NCBI GenBank assembly: GCA_964620445.1
Contig: CAZUHB010000015.1
Span: forward strand, 1 to 64,000
Reading direction: 5' to 3'
Length of the DNA stretch: 64,000 bases
DNA from: CAZUHB01 sp964620445
Lineage (GTDB): Bacteria; Planctomycetota; B15-G4; CAYZWU01
Shown here: one piece after another, positions 27,273-36,724 of the stretch
Layout of the letters: the number at the start of each line of letters is the position of its first letter
How positions within the stretch are numbered: the stretch's first letter is position 1
Made by a program: the position numbers and the translations under genes
Notes under the pieces: generated by a model
What the model was told of the DNA's origin: nothing
The model's input: the letters and a program-made list of their open reading frames with translations, nothing else
The model's database searches: none

Positions 27273-27728
27273 TCAACTGTGCGCGGGCTGCGAGCCGGGT
27301 GTCGAGTAGGTGTACTCCGCCGCTCCCCCGACGATCCGGACGGAGACCACCTTGTAGTAGAGATCGGGGTGATTCGTCTTGACGTAGATCCTGGTCACGC
27401 GCGCGGCGACGGTGATCTCCTTCTCGTAGACACCCTGGGCGTCGGAGATCCCGGTGCAGACGAGGTTGCCGCCGTTGGTGGGATCGCCGTCGTAGATGTC
27501 GAACCGTGCGCCCTCGACGGGGCTCTCGGCCGAATCCAGGGCGGTGATCGTGACCGCCACGGCCTGTGTCATTCCGAAGTCGAAGTTGTCGCTGATGTCG
27601 AGTTCATCCATGTCCTGGGGGACGCTCGATCCGCTGTTGCCGCCCGAACCACCTCCTCCGCCGCAACCGGCAAGGAAGGTGAGCAACAAAGAGACGGCGA
27701 AGACCGTGCTGAAAGGATGGCGTTTCAT
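27273..27728 (-). CDS. Lipoprotein partner of the LruC protein
   Basis: The 151-residue protein has a lipobox 'FLAGC' followed by a Gly/Ser linker. The mature part ('DNFDFGMTQAVAVTITALDS', 'PVEGARFDIYDGDPTNGGNL', 'TRIYVKTNHPDLYYKVVSV', 'AAEYTY') matches the N-terminal beta module that usually precedes the LruC domain in one polypeptide. Here it is a separate gene directly upstream of the LruC gene. It could anchor or assemble with the LruC protein at the membrane. ATG 27728 follows GGGG. Confidence 0.75.
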   Translation of the reverse strand: MKRHPFSTVFAVSLLLTFLAGCGGGGGSGGNSGSSVPQDMDELDISDNFDFGMTQAVAVTITALDSAESPVEGARFDIYDGDPTNGGNLVCTGISDAQGVYEKEITVAARVTRIYVKTNHPDLYYKVVSVRIVGGAAEYTYSTPGSQPAHS

Positions 27729-27866
27729 TTCAATTCCCCGATAGGGTGTCGTCCAAGATCGGATCGGCCCGGGTGCACACAGACCTTTCATCGTGAAAAT
27801 ATCCCCGAATCCTTACGGTTTTGTAGGGCACCGCCCCTTTTTTCTTCTGGGGATCAGATCGCCTAA

Positions 27867-27936
27867 CCGGTTTTTTGAAGAGCGCTAAGGCTCTTGCCTG
27901 CTCGGGACGGCGGCAGGTTCTCTTCAAAAAAAACGG
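27867..27936. repeat. Long imperfect inverted repeat between divergent genes
   Basis: The left arm (27867-27882, CCGGTTTTTTGAAGAG) and the right arm (27920-27936, CTCTTCAAAAAAAACGG) pair with one mismatch or bulge. The interior holds smaller hairpins (AAGAGC/GCTCTT and CCTGC/GCAGG). It lies about 140 bp before the lipoprotein gene and 215 bp before the gene at 28153. It could be a structured leader, a small mobile-element remnant or a terminator pair. The rest of 27729-28152 shows no gene. Confidence 0.5.
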
Positions 27937-28152
27937 CAATTCCCCAGGAGGGTGATACGGAAGAGGGGCGCGCGGCGCTCACAGTTCGGGAGAGCGATTT
28001 TTGAAGCCCGAATCGACGAGCCAGGTGTTATGATGGGGCCGTCACCCCCGCCAGGAATATCCATGGGCACACCTTCCAACGAAAAAACGTTTCAGCTCCT
28101 GTCGCGCTTCGCGTGACGATGGGCCGAACGTGAACCAGCGGAGAGCTTGAAA

Positions 28153-31100
28153 ATGAGCAAGGAAAGAATCCTTTTGGCCACGATCCTCCTCTGTGTGGCC
28201 GGCCTCGTTCTCGTCTTCTGCCTCTTTCTTGACGACGATCCGGACAAGGGCGCCGCACCTGTCGATGGGCAGGAACGATCTGCGACCGACAGGGGTGCCG
28301 CGCCATCGGGGCCCGGTACCGATGGCGACCCAGCAGCCCCGGACGCCGCCGCCAGGGACCTGGAGAAGCTCGAGTCGACAGGCGCGCCCGGCCGCTCCAG
28401 CGAGGGTGTCATCACGGGCAGGGTGCTCAGCGAATTCGGCGCGCTCCTCGAGGGCGCGGTGATCGAACTCGGAAGCGGCTCGGGGGAAGTCATCGTCGGC
28501 GTGCGACCGAGCGGTGAGGAAGGATCGAAAGTACCAACCGTGGGAAAGCTCTCCTGCGCGAGCGATGCCGAGGGCCGGTTCCGCCTCGAGGGGGTTGGCG
28601 CCGCCGAGACCGTGAAGCTTCACCTGTCCCACTCCGATTATGTTCCCCGCTTCGTCAAGGTAAACGCCTTCGACGGGACGAGCCGCGACGTGGGGGACCT
28701 CGTTCTCGATCTGGGCGGCTCGATCTCCGGATTCATCTTGAACGAAGCGGGCGAGCGCCTGGAGGGCGCCGAGGTCCACGCACAGCCGACGAACATGGTG
28801 GGCGGGTCTTTTTTCTTCGACTTTTCGTCCATCAACCTCACGGGCAGAGACTGGAAAGCCACGACCGGCGCGGACGGGATCTACACGATCCGCGGGCTCC
28901 CGCCGGGGAATGCCAATCTGGCCGCTTCCCACGCCGATCATGCAAGGGCGAGGAAGATGGGCGTCCCCGTGGAAAAGGGGGAAGAGACGGGCGGCATCGA
29001 CATCGTCCTGCCCTGGGGACGGACCATCACCGGGATGGTGATGAACGCCGCCGGCGAGCCCGTTCCCGATGCGAAGGTCGCGGTGGTCAGGGATATCAAG
29101 ATCAATCTCCAAAATCTGGGCGACCTGGAAAACCTCCCTTTCGAGGCCATGACGAGCCTCTCGCCCGCAAAGACCGACGCGGAGGGCCGGTTCCGGCTGG
29201 AAAACATTTCCGATGGGCTCTATGCGGTGACCGTGTCGGCCGAGACGTACATCGAGGCGGAGCAGAAAAAGGTGGAGGCCGGGACGGACGACCTGGTTTT
29301 CGTTCTGCGAAAGGGCGGCTGGGTCCTCGGCCGGGTGCTCGATGCGCGGACCGGCGAGGGGGTCCAGTATTATTCCATCACCGTGGACCAGGACGGAGCC
29401 GGCAAGGACTCCCACAAGATCCTGAGGGACAGGGCGATCGTTGCCGCGAAGGGCGACATCATCGATCCGCTCGGCGCCTTCTGCGTGACAGGGCTCGGCA
29501 AGGAGGAATTCAGCATCAACATCGAATCGCACGGTTTCGCCGACGAGACGGTCTCCGGTCTCCGGGTCATTCCGGGCGAGGGGATGACGTGCGACATCGA
29601 GATCTGGAAGGAGTCGATCATTTCGGGACGCCTCCTCTCGGCCGGCGGTGAACCTGTTGCCAGCGGCAGGCTCCTGCTCGAGTCCCCCCCGGATACGACC
29701 GGCGAGATGCCCGATCCCGCCGATATCCAGGAAGCGTCCAACCTTCTACCCGGTATCGAGGGTCTGGTGGACGCACTGAGCGACGACTGGGATACGGTGA
29801 AGATCTCGAGGAGCGCCGACGACGGCACCTTCGTTTTTCGCGGGGTCCGCGAGGGGGCCTACCGCGTCGTGGGGACCCACAGGTCGCACACCGATTCGGA
29901 GCCCCGGGAACTGACCCTGGCCAGGGGCGAGGTGCTCGACGATGTGGAGATTCGCCTCGGTCTGGCCGGCGCCATCGTGGGGACCGTCTATGCCGTGGAC
30001 GGAACACCCCTGCCCGGGGCGCGGGTGCAGGCGAGCAGGGGGGGCGGACTTCTGGGCGCCATGTTGTCGGGAGGCACCGACCAACACAGCCCCTTCGGAT
30101 CGACCACCGGGCGATCGGACAGCGAGGGCCGGTTCCGGATCAAGGGTCTGGCGCCGGGCTCCTACCAGGTGTGGATGGTCGGCCCGCAGGAGAGCGAGAG
30201 CCTGGGCGGCCTGGTCAATTCGAGCCTTTCCGGACTGATGGGCCAGGGAATGCCCGGCTCGGAGAGGGTGTACGTGAGGGCGGGCGAGGAGGTCGAGGTC
30301 GATCTGCAAGAAACAGTGAAGTGCCGGATCACCGGAACGGTGCGCGAGGCGGGCCGGCCCATTCCCGGTATGAAGGTCGATCTCTTCCAGGGCAACCTCG
30401 GATTCCTGGCGATCGTTCCCTTGAAGACGACGAAGACCGACAGGAAGGGCGTCTATCTCTTCGACATGCTGGAGGAGGGGAACTACGATGTGCGTCTCCC
30501 CGTCAGCGGTCAGACCGAACCGATGAAGGAATCGGTCTCCGTCGGTCCGGGCCAGACAGGGGCGGCGGACTTCGCCCTTCCCTCGGGCCGCGTCACCGGC
30601 CGGGTCACCGATATCGATGCGGGACGCCCCCTGGCCGGGATGAAGGTGTCCTTGAGGAGGATCGACGGAAAAGGCGGAGGGGGAGGGCTCTTCGGCGCGC
30701 TCGGCCTGGATTCGTCGAACATCAATGTGTCCGTGAACGACACCGAGGTGGACGGCGGCGATGAGCTTCTCGGGTTGCTGGGCCCCGCGCCGGTCCAGAC
30801 CGGGAGCGACGGCCGCTTCGAGGTCCGCTTCGTGGACGAGGGCGAGTATGAGCTCATCGTCAGGGGCAAGGGGTATATCGAGCAGAAGCGGAGCCCCGTC
30901 AAGGTCCTGGCCGACCGAGAGACAGGGGACCAGGATTTCCAGGTTGCGCGGGGCTGGTCGATCGCCGGCCGGGTGATCGGCGGCGAATCAGGGCAGGGGA
31001 TCGAGTACTGCACCCTCACGATCGCGCGGATCGTCAAGGGAGAATCGGAGCCCGAAAGGGTGAAGGGCCTGACCAGCGACAAGGAGGGGCGGTTCTCCTT

Positions 31101-31218
31101 CTCCGGCCTGGGGCCGGGTGTCTACCGCATCAAGGCCAGGGACGACGGCATGGAGGGCGAAGAGATTTTCACCATCGAAGGGTCGGACGTGACCGAGCTG
31201 GAACTGAGCATCTGGTAA
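28153..31218 (+). CDS. Membrane-anchored protein with many carboxypeptidase-regulatory-like beta domains
   Basis: The 1021-residue protein has a single N-terminal membrane helix (about 6-26), an acidic/Pro linker, then at least eight beta-sandwich repeats of the carboxypeptidase-regulatory or Cna-B type. Each opens with a 'G.I.G.V....G.P..GA.V' strand and closes with 'D.EGRFR..G...G.Y.V...' (for example near residues 88, 190, 296, 396, 500, 610, 715, 790 and 930). These domains bind or present ligands; no catalytic domain is visible. It is probably an envelope scaffold or adhesion-like protein. ATG 28153 has GGAGAG upstream. Confidence 0.8.
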   Translation: MSKERILLATILLCVAGLVLVFCLFLDDDPDKGAAPVDGQERSATDRGAAPSGPGTDGDPAAPDAAARDLEKLESTGAPGRSSEGVITGRVLSEFGALLEGAVIELGSGSGEVIVGVRPSGEEGSKVPTVGKLSCASDAEGRFRLEGVGAAETVKLHLSHSDYVPRFVKVNAFDGTSRDVGDLVLDLGGSISGFILNEAGERLEGAEVHAQPTNMVGGSFFFDFSSINLTGRDWKATTGADGIYTIRGLPPGNANLAASHADHARARKMGVPVEKGEETGGIDIVLPWGRTITGMVMNAAGEPVPDAKVAVVRDIKINLQNLGDLENLPFEAMTSLSPAKTDAEGRFRLENISDGLYAVTVSAETYIEAEQKKVEAGTDDLVFVLRKGGWVLGRVLDARTGEGVQYYSITVDQDGAGKDSHKILRDRAIVAAKGDIIDPLGAFCVTGLGKEEFSINIESHGFADETVSGLRVIPGEGMTCDIEIWKESIISGRLLSAGGEPVASGRLLLESPPDTTGEMPDPADIQEASNLLPGIEGLVDALSDDWDTVKISRSADDGTFVFRGVREGAYRVVGTHRSHTDSEPRELTLARGEVLDDVEIRLGLAGAIVGTVYAVDGTPLPGARVQASRGGGLLGAMLSGGTDQHSPFGSTTGRSDSEGRFRIKGLAPGSYQVWMVGPQESESLGGLVNSSLSGLMGQGMPGSERVYVRAGEEVEVDLQETVKCRITGTVREAGRPIPGMKVDLFQGNLGFLAIVPLKTTKTDRKGVYLFDMLEEGNYDVRLPVSGQTEPMKESVSVGPGQTGAADFALPSGRVTGRVTDIDAGRPLAGMKVSLRRIDGKGGGGGLFGALGLDSSNINVSVNDTEVDGGDELLGLLGPAPVQTGSDGRFEVRFVDEGEYELIVRGKGYIEQKRSPVKVLADRETGDQDFQVARGWSIAGRVIGGESGQGIEYCTLTIARIVKGESEPERVKGLTSDKEGRFSFSGLGPGVYRIKARDDGMEGEEIFTIEGSDVTELELSIW

Positions 31219-31363
31219 TAAATGCGGGCGTCTCGCCACAATTGATTCTCGGCTGCGAGTCTTTGTTTTCTTCTGAAAAACAAGGGGTTACAGCCGATTA
31301 TCTTTTTTGGTGGCCCGCAAAATCGGAAAATTTCCTCAAAAAAAGCTTGTAAGATTTCCGAAA

Positions 31364-31406
31364 TTGTACTAATGACTTAATACAATATTGTATTAGTACA
31401 ATACAA
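31364..31406. promoter_or_regulatory. Palindromic operator region of the GntR regulator
   Basis: AATACAATATTGTATT (31379-31394) is a perfect 16-bp palindrome. TTGTACTAAT (31364-31373) is the exact inverse of ATTAGTACAA (31392-31401). TTGTATT (31388-31394) and AATACAA (31400-31406) form another pair. The half-site TTGTA(C/T)TA thus recurs in both orientations just before the regulator gene at 31425, as expected for autoregulation by a YtrA-type GntR protein. Confidence 0.75.
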
Positions 31407-31424
31407 TTTTTTGACGAGGAAGCG

Positions 31425-31799
31425 ATGATTCACATCCAGATCGACTTGAAGAGCGGCGTTCCCTTCTACCGGCAGATCATCGACCAGGTGAAGAGCGCCA
31501 TGTCGGCTGGCATGCTGGAACCGGGAGATCGCCTCCCCACGGTGCGGCAGCTCGCCGTCGACCTCTCGATCAATCCGAACACGGTGAGCCGCGCCTACAC
31601 CGAGCTGGAACTGACCGGACTCGTGGAGACCCAGCTCGGATCGGGAACATTCGTGAGCCACAAGGAAGTCTCCCATGACGATGTGGAACGGCAGCGCATG
31701 ATCGATCAGCTCTGCCAGGAGTTCCTGTCCAAGGCATCGTCCTACGGGATTACCCTCGAAGATATCTTGAAGAACCTCGAGCATCGAAAGAGTACTTGA
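31425..31799 (+). CDS. GntR-family transcriptional regulator, YtrA subgroup
   Basis: The 124-residue protein has the GntR winged helix ('PFYRQIIDQVKSAMSAGMLE', 'GDRLPTVRQLAVDLSINPNT', 'VSRAYTELELTGLVETQLGS', 'GTFVS') followed by only about 45 helical residues. This short C-terminus is typical of YtrA-type regulators, which control adjacent membrane-protein operons. The gene directly downstream encodes a slipin. A cluster of inverted half-sites lies immediately upstream. GAGGAAG precedes ATG 31425. Confidence 0.92.
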   Translation: MIHIQIDLKSGVPFYRQIIDQVKSAMSAGMLEPGDRLPTVRQLAVDLSINPNTVSRAYTELELTGLVETQLGSGTFVSHKEVSHDDVERQRMIDQLCQEFLSKASSYGITLEDILKNLEHRKST

Positions 31800-31875
31800 T
31801 CGATCGTCTTTCGCTGCGCGGCAGCGAGCGGCTTCCGTCGCGATGCGGCAGAAGGTGGTGAAAGGAGAGAATAAA

Positions 31876-32997
31876 ATGACAAAGTTCTCGGACGTCCTAA
31901 GGAACAAGGCCCTCAGTGCCCTGGAACGTTTTGCCGTCAGCTTTCTGGCCGATTTCCGGTTCGGGCCGTTGAACGTGGCCCTTCTCGTTGCCCTCTGTCT
32001 GGCCGGGCTCAGCGCGCATATCGCCGTCTTCACCTTCCACCTGGATGTGGTGATCACCGCCGTCGGCGCCGCCCTGGGCATGGCGCTCCTCATCCGTATT
32101 TCCCAGCGATGGGAGGGCGTTCTGATCCTGACCACTCTCGCCGCGCTCGGCGCCTACCTGCGCCACCGGCCGGAGAGCACGATCCTCGTCACGGCGATCG
32201 TCGCCGCCGGCCTCATCTCCCCCTGCATGCAGATCGCCTACCAGTGGGAGAAGGCCGTGCTCCTGCGCTTCGGAAAGTTCAAGGGTCTGCGCGGCTCGGG
32301 TGTCTTCTTCATCCTGCCCGTGGCCGACAAGGTGGCCAACTACGTGGACCAGCGGATCCGCGTCACCGATTTCCGGGCGGAGACGACGCTCACCCGCGAT
32401 ACCGTTCCGGTGAACGTGGACGCCATCGCCTTCTGGATGGTGTGGGATCCGGAGAAGAGCGTGCTCGAGGTGGAAGACTACGCCGACGCCGTGAGCTTCT
32501 CGGCCCAGACCGCGCTTCGCGACGCCATCGGAAAGAGCGAGCTCGCCGAACTGCTCTCCGAAAGGGACCGGCTCGGAAGGGAGATCCAGCAGGTCCTCGA
32601 TTCCAAGACGAGCGGCTGGGGCATCACGGTCCAGTCGGTCGAGATCAAGGACATCATCATTCCCAAGGCGCTCGAGGACGCCATGAGCCGCAAGGCCCAG
32701 GCCGAGCGGGAACGCCAGTCGCGCATCATCCTGAGCAACGCCGAAACGGAGATCGCCGAAAAGTTCGCCGACGCCTCCAATCACTACAAGGACAATCCCG
32801 CCGCGCTCCACCTCCGCGCGATGAACATGATCTTCGAGGGGCTCAAGCAGAAGGGTTCGATGATCATCGTGCCGAGCACGGCGGTGGAAACGATGGGACT
32901 CGGCGCCATGGGCGGTCTCACCGCCTTCGACAGGATCATGGAGAAGAAAAAAGAAGCGGACAAGGACGAAAAGGCACCCGACCCGAAGGCGGAGTGA
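31876..32997 (+). CDS. SPFH/band 7 (slipin/stomatin-like) membrane protein
   Basis: The 373-residue protein starts with about four hydrophobic helices (about 27-120), unusual for slipins, which normally have one. It then has a classical SPFH domain: 'YQWEKAVLLRFGKFKGLRG', 'GVFFILPVADKVANYVDQRI', 'TRDTVPVNVDAIAFW', 'LRDAIGKSELAELLSERDR', 'GWGITVQSVEIKDIIIPKAL'. A coiled-coil segment with 'RKAQAERERQSR' and a short charged tail end it. Slipins form membrane microdomain scaffolds. It is likely controlled by the GntR regulator 76 bp upstream. No nfeD partner is adjacent. AAAGGAGAG supports ATG 31876. Confidence 0.9.
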   Translation: MTKFSDVLRNKALSALERFAVSFLADFRFGPLNVALLVALCLAGLSAHIAVFTFHLDVVITAVGAALGMALLIRISQRWEGVLILTTLAALGAYLRHRPESTILVTAIVAAGLISPCMQIAYQWEKAVLLRFGKFKGLRGSGVFFILPVADKVANYVDQRIRVTDFRAETTLTRDTVPVNVDAIAFWMVWDPEKSVLEVEDYADAVSFSAQTALRDAIGKSELAELLSERDRLGREIQQVLDSKTSGWGITVQSVEIKDIIIPKALEDAMSRKAQAERERQSRIILSNAETEIAEKFADASNHYKDNPAALHLRAMNMIFEGLKQKGSMIIVPSTAVETMGLGAMGGLTAFDRIMEKKKEADKDEKAPDPKAE

Positions 32998-33021
32998 TCC
33001 GCCTCGATCAGGAGAAGACCG

Positions 33022-34857
33022 ATGAGAAACAGTACAGGAAAACTCGCCACGCAAAGCCTCCCCCTGGGAAGCCTCGTGATTTCCACCCTTCTATTCCTCG
33101 CCTCGGGCGCGGCCGCGTCGGCGGATGAGCAGAACCGGGGCGGTGCCGTTCTGGCGGACGCCTTTCGTGCCGACACCATCTTCTATGCGGAGCTGCGAGA
33201 GCCGGTCGCGATCGTGGACAGGTTCAGCCGGATGAGCTTCTGGCCCCACGTCGTGTCCCTCATGACCGAGGCGGCCGGCCTTGTCGGGAGTTCGGAGCGC
33301 TGCGCCCGAAACCTCTCGTTCGCCCTCGGCGCATGGGGAGAGGAGTCGGAATTCAGGCGGCACGTCGCGCGTCTCGCCGGTGCGCGCTGCGCGATCGGTC
33401 TGGTTCCGATCGAGGGCTCGAAAAAGGTGGTCCCTCTGTTCGTGTTCGAACGGACCGCGACGGAGGGCAGCCTGTTGCCGCTCACCGCTCTCGCCCGCGC
33501 CCTCGACGAGGGCTCGAAGCTCCGGATCGACGGCGATCCGCGAGGCGGTGCGCCGGGAGAACGGTTCTCGATCGTGGGAGCCGCGGGCCGGCCGCTTCTC
33601 GTGGGAGACGCCCGCGGCCGGTGGCTCGTGCTCAGCGCACCTGCCGGCTCCGGCCCTGTCAGCGACGCGATCAACGCCCTCGGTCCTGGCGGCGGGTCGA
33701 TCGATCAGCCCCTCTCGGCCGTGGAGGGCTTTCGGATGGTCATGTCTGAACTCCCCGAATCGGCCGACGGGCGCGTCTACGTGAGCAGCGCCGGAATCAT
33801 CGAGATGATCGATCGATGCGGCGCGCTCTCCCCACTCGGGAAGCGCCTGGCCAAAGCCTGCTTCTGCTGGACGGGATCGATCGGCATCGCCCGCGAAATC
33901 GGGACGGACAGCATCCGCACCTGGGTCACCGGGGAGATCGAGGCCGATGAAATGGACGCGGCCGTCCCCGGCCTGCTCGACACGCTCGGCCCGATCGGCG
34001 AGCCCCTTTGCCGGTGGTTCCCCCGGGATGCGCTCGCCGCCTACGAGGTGGGTGTGCCGCCCGAGGCGCTGCTCGACACGATCGGCTTCTTCGTGAAATC
34101 GGTTTCGCCCCGGCTCCACAGGGAGATCGACATGCTCCGCGCCGATTTCGTTGAGGCGACCGGTCTCGATCCGGCTGTCGATCTCTTTCCCTATCTCGGC
34201 GGGTCGGTGGCTGTCGCGGCACTTCCTTCCGAGGGGCCCTTCGCCGACTGGCCATTCGCGCGATCGGTGATGCTCGTGCGCGTCACGGACGAGCAGAAGG
34301 CGAGGGCCTTTGTCTCCTCCTTCCTTCGATGGGATGCGTCGATGTGGGCGCCTTTCACGGGCGGGCTGATCGGCGGCCGGGAGGTCACGAGCAGCCACAA
34401 CGGCGTGGAGCTCATGGGTATCGAATTCGACAGCCTGATCGGCCTGCCCCTGCCGTCACCCACGGTTGCGCTCTCCGGCGGCTTCCTGATCGCATCCTCC
34501 TTTCGGTCCGGCGTGGTCGAGACGCTCGACGTTCTTCGCGGGGCGCGCCCCGCCCTTTGCCTGGAGACGATCTCCGGCGCCGGACCGATTCGGGACGATG
34601 CCGTCGAGCTCGTTCACCTGAACTGCCCGTCGTGGACAGAGGAGTGGGCCCGGTGCTGGAAAGCTGCCGCGGGTCCCTGCTGCCATCTTTTTCTCGACCG
34701 CGATTTCGTCGCCAGCCGGCGTCTGAGCGGGGAGAAGCTCGATCGCCTCGGCCGGGCGCTCTTCGGGGTTCTGACGAGGCTCGATCGCGCGTCGGGCACG
34801 ACCACGATCGACAGCGATGGCCGGTTCGAGTTTTTCATCGAAGCGCGCGTGCGTTGA
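33022..34857 (+). CDS. Exported protein of unknown function (DUF3352-like layout)
   Basis: The 611-residue protein has a signal peptide (about 1-34, ending ASADE). The mature part alternates helices and strands in a pattern like DUF3352-type proteins ('ADTIFYAELREPVAIVDRF', 'FPYLGGSVAVAALP', 'ARSVMLVRVTDEQKARAFVS', 'GFLIASSFRSGVVETLDVL'). Several Cys residues lie near the C-terminus. No catalytic motif is seen. It starts 24 bp after the slipin stop with AGGAGA upstream, so it may belong to the GntR-slipin operon. Confidence 0.6.
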   Translation: MRNSTGKLATQSLPLGSLVISTLLFLASGAAASADEQNRGGAVLADAFRADTIFYAELREPVAIVDRFSRMSFWPHVVSLMTEAAGLVGSSERCARNLSFALGAWGEESEFRRHVARLAGARCAIGLVPIEGSKKVVPLFVFERTATEGSLLPLTALARALDEGSKLRIDGDPRGGAPGERFSIVGAAGRPLLVGDARGRWLVLSAPAGSGPVSDAINALGPGGGSIDQPLSAVEGFRMVMSELPESADGRVYVSSAGIIEMIDRCGALSPLGKRLAKACFCWTGSIGIAREIGTDSIRTWVTGEIEADEMDAAVPGLLDTLGPIGEPLCRWFPRDALAAYEVGVPPEALLDTIGFFVKSVSPRLHREIDMLRADFVEATGLDPAVDLFPYLGGSVAVAALPSEGPFADWPFARSVMLVRVTDEQKARAFVSSFLRWDASMWAPFTGGLIGGREVTSSHNGVELMGIEFDSLIGLPLPSPTVALSGGFLIASSFRSGVVETLDVLRGARPALCLETISGAGPIRDDAVELVHLNCPSWTEEWARCWKAAAGPCCHLFLDRDFVASRRLSGEKLDRLGRALFGVLTRLDRASGTTTIDSDGRFEFFIEARVR

Positions 34858-34882
34858 ACGGAGAAGATCGGGAGGCTGACTC

Positions 34883-36694
34883 GTGAATACACGGCCCACA
34901 CCATCGAACCCCGCGCGCAAGCAACACTGGCTGCTTCTTCTGGTCCTCGTGGGGGCGGCGCTTCTCTTCAACTGGTACTACCTGACAGGAGGGTTCCAGG
35001 GGGACGACATCATCTTTCTCAACATGTTCCGCGAGGATCCCCTGCCTTTCGATCGCTGGCGCGGCCCGTGGTCTGTCGACGAACATCCCTGCTTCGAGCG
35101 GCTCTGGTGGGTAACGGAATCGTCCTTCAGCGGCGCGTTCTGGCGGCCGGTGCCCGGTCTCGTGCTGGAGGGATCGATCCGCCTCTTCGGAGAACGGGCC
35201 TTTCCGCTGCATCTGCTGTCGCTTCTGCTTCACGCGGGCGTTGGTGCCGCGCTCTACTGGCTGGTTTTCCGTCTCCTCCACAACCGCGCGCTGGCGTTCC
35301 TCGCGGCACTGTTCTTTGTCGCCTGCGAGGACCATAGCATGAGCGTGGGATGGATCTCCACCATGACCGACCTCATCTGTGTTCTGGCGGTACTTCTGTC
35401 GCTGCTCGCCTGGCTCCGGTGGCTGCGGGAGAGGAGACTCCTTTTTCTGGTGCTGTCCCTCGCCGCCCTTGCCGTTGCCATGGGGAGCAAGGAGTCGGCC
35501 GCCGCCGCGCCACTCGGCCTGGCCATCCTGGGCATCCTCATGCCCGATGGGAGAGCGGGCCCTGTCCGCGATGGCGAACTCGGCGCGCGGTTGCGGGGCA
35601 TGTGGAGGAGCACGGCTTGCTGGCTGCCGCCGCTGCTTTTGCTCGGCGTCTATCTGGTCCTCTACCGTGCCATGGGACTGGGCGGTATGAACAGCCTCTT
35701 CTACGTCGATCCCTTTTCCGATCCGGGGCGGTTCGTCAGCCATATGGCGGCCCACATGCCGATCATGTGGCTCGCGGCGCTCTCGCCCGTGCCGCCCAGC
35801 GTCGTTCTCTTTCAGCCCGACCTCTTCGTTCCGCTCGCCGCTTGCGGCGTGCTTGTTGCGGTCGCCTTTCTGATCGCTCTTCTTCCTCTGCGGCGGAACA
35901 AGCTCGTCGTCTGGGCGTTTCTCATGTTCCTTGGCGCCCTCGTCCCCCAGATGGGAACCGATGCGGGCGAAAGGCTTCTCTATTTTCCCATGGTCTTCGG
36001 CAGCATCCTGCTCGCGCACGTGGCGGCGCGCATCGCACCTCTGGCCCTGCGTCTGTACGTCTCTTCCCCGGCGCCGCCGCTCTTCACGCGCACCATGGGG
36101 TGGTGGGCGATGGCCGCCGTGCTGCTGCCGGGCGTGGTTCTTTCCGCCGTGATGCCCTTCGTCTACCTGCCGAGCCTGGAACAGCCCTCGAACGATGTGG
36201 CGACCGTGGCCGATCATCTCGACGGCCGCGACCAGGCCGTGATTCTGGTGAACGGACCCAATCCGTTCATCACCCTCTACGTGAACGATGTCCTGACCTG
36301 GCGGCGCGGGATCCCGACCGAGGTCTGGCTCCTCGCCGCGCCGAACGCGAAGATGTCGCTCGAGCGCGTGGGAGATGCGTCCTTCGAGCTTCGCGCCGAC
36401 AGGTCCGGCTGGCTCACCAATATCTTCGCGCGCATCGTGCGCACCGAGAGCGTCCTGAAACGGGGCGCGGTCTATGACCGGAAGTTTTTCTCCGCCACCC
36501 TTCTCGAACTGACGGGCAGTAAAAAAGACGTGCTCGCCGTCCGGTTCGACATGAAGCAGCCCCTCGACGATCCTGGAGTGGTCTTTTTTCAGTGGGGGCG
36601 CAACGCTTACGAGCCGCTCGATCTCTCCTCGCTCGAGAAGGGGAAGGTTTTGAACCTGGCCGACACGAGCGATCTTTGGGCGGATATGATGTGA
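34883..36694 (+). CDS. Polytopic GT-C-like glycosyltransferase
   Basis: The 603-residue membrane protein has about ten helices in its first 440 residues and a soluble C-terminal domain. After the first helix it has 'GGFQGDDIIF' (D41-D42), the acidic pair typical of the first periplasmic loop of GT-C enzymes of the PMT/ArnT type. 'CFERLWWVTESS' and 'GSKESAAAAP' also fit this group. It probably moves a sugar from a lipid carrier in the periplasm. The start is GTG 34883 with GGGAGG upstream, 25 bp after the previous gene. Confidence 0.75.
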   Translation: MNTRPTPSNPARKQHWLLLLVLVGAALLFNWYYLTGGFQGDDIIFLNMFREDPLPFDRWRGPWSVDEHPCFERLWWVTESSFSGAFWRPVPGLVLEGSIRLFGERAFPLHLLSLLLHAGVGAALYWLVFRLLHNRALAFLAALFFVACEDHSMSVGWISTMTDLICVLAVLLSLLAWLRWLRERRLLFLVLSLAALAVAMGSKESAAAAPLGLAILGILMPDGRAGPVRDGELGARLRGMWRSTACWLPPLLLLGVYLVLYRAMGLGGMNSLFYVDPFSDPGRFVSHMAAHMPIMWLAALSPVPPSVVLFQPDLFVPLAACGVLVAVAFLIALLPLRRNKLVVWAFLMFLGALVPQMGTDAGERLLYFPMVFGSILLAHVAARIAPLALRLYVSSPAPPLFTRTMGWWAMAAVLLPGVVLSAVMPFVYLPSLEQPSNDVATVADHLDGRDQAVILVNGPNPFITLYVNDVLTWRRGIPTEVWLLAAPNAKMSLERVGDASFELRADRSGWLTNIFARIVRTESVLKRGAVYDRKFFSATLLELTGSKKDVLAVRFDMKQPLDDPGVVFFQWGRNAYEPLDLSSLEKGKVLNLADTSDLWADMM

Positions 36695-36724
36695 GCCGTC
36701 GATCACATCTCGCGATCAACGGCT
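36694..36724. terminator. Inverted repeat between convergent stops
   Basis: AGCCGTCGATC (36694-36704) pairs with GATCAACGGCT (36714-36724) with one mismatch around 9 bases. It begins at the last base of the glycosyltransferase stop and covers the distal stop (36716-36718) of the opposite gene if that gene is read through TGA. It has no U tract, so it may be a weak or Rho-assisted terminator. Confidence 0.45.

Noticed and set aside
24506..27382. 958-residue plus-strand ORF
   Set aside because: It is an antisense shadow of the LruC protein gene, caused by GC-rich codon use.
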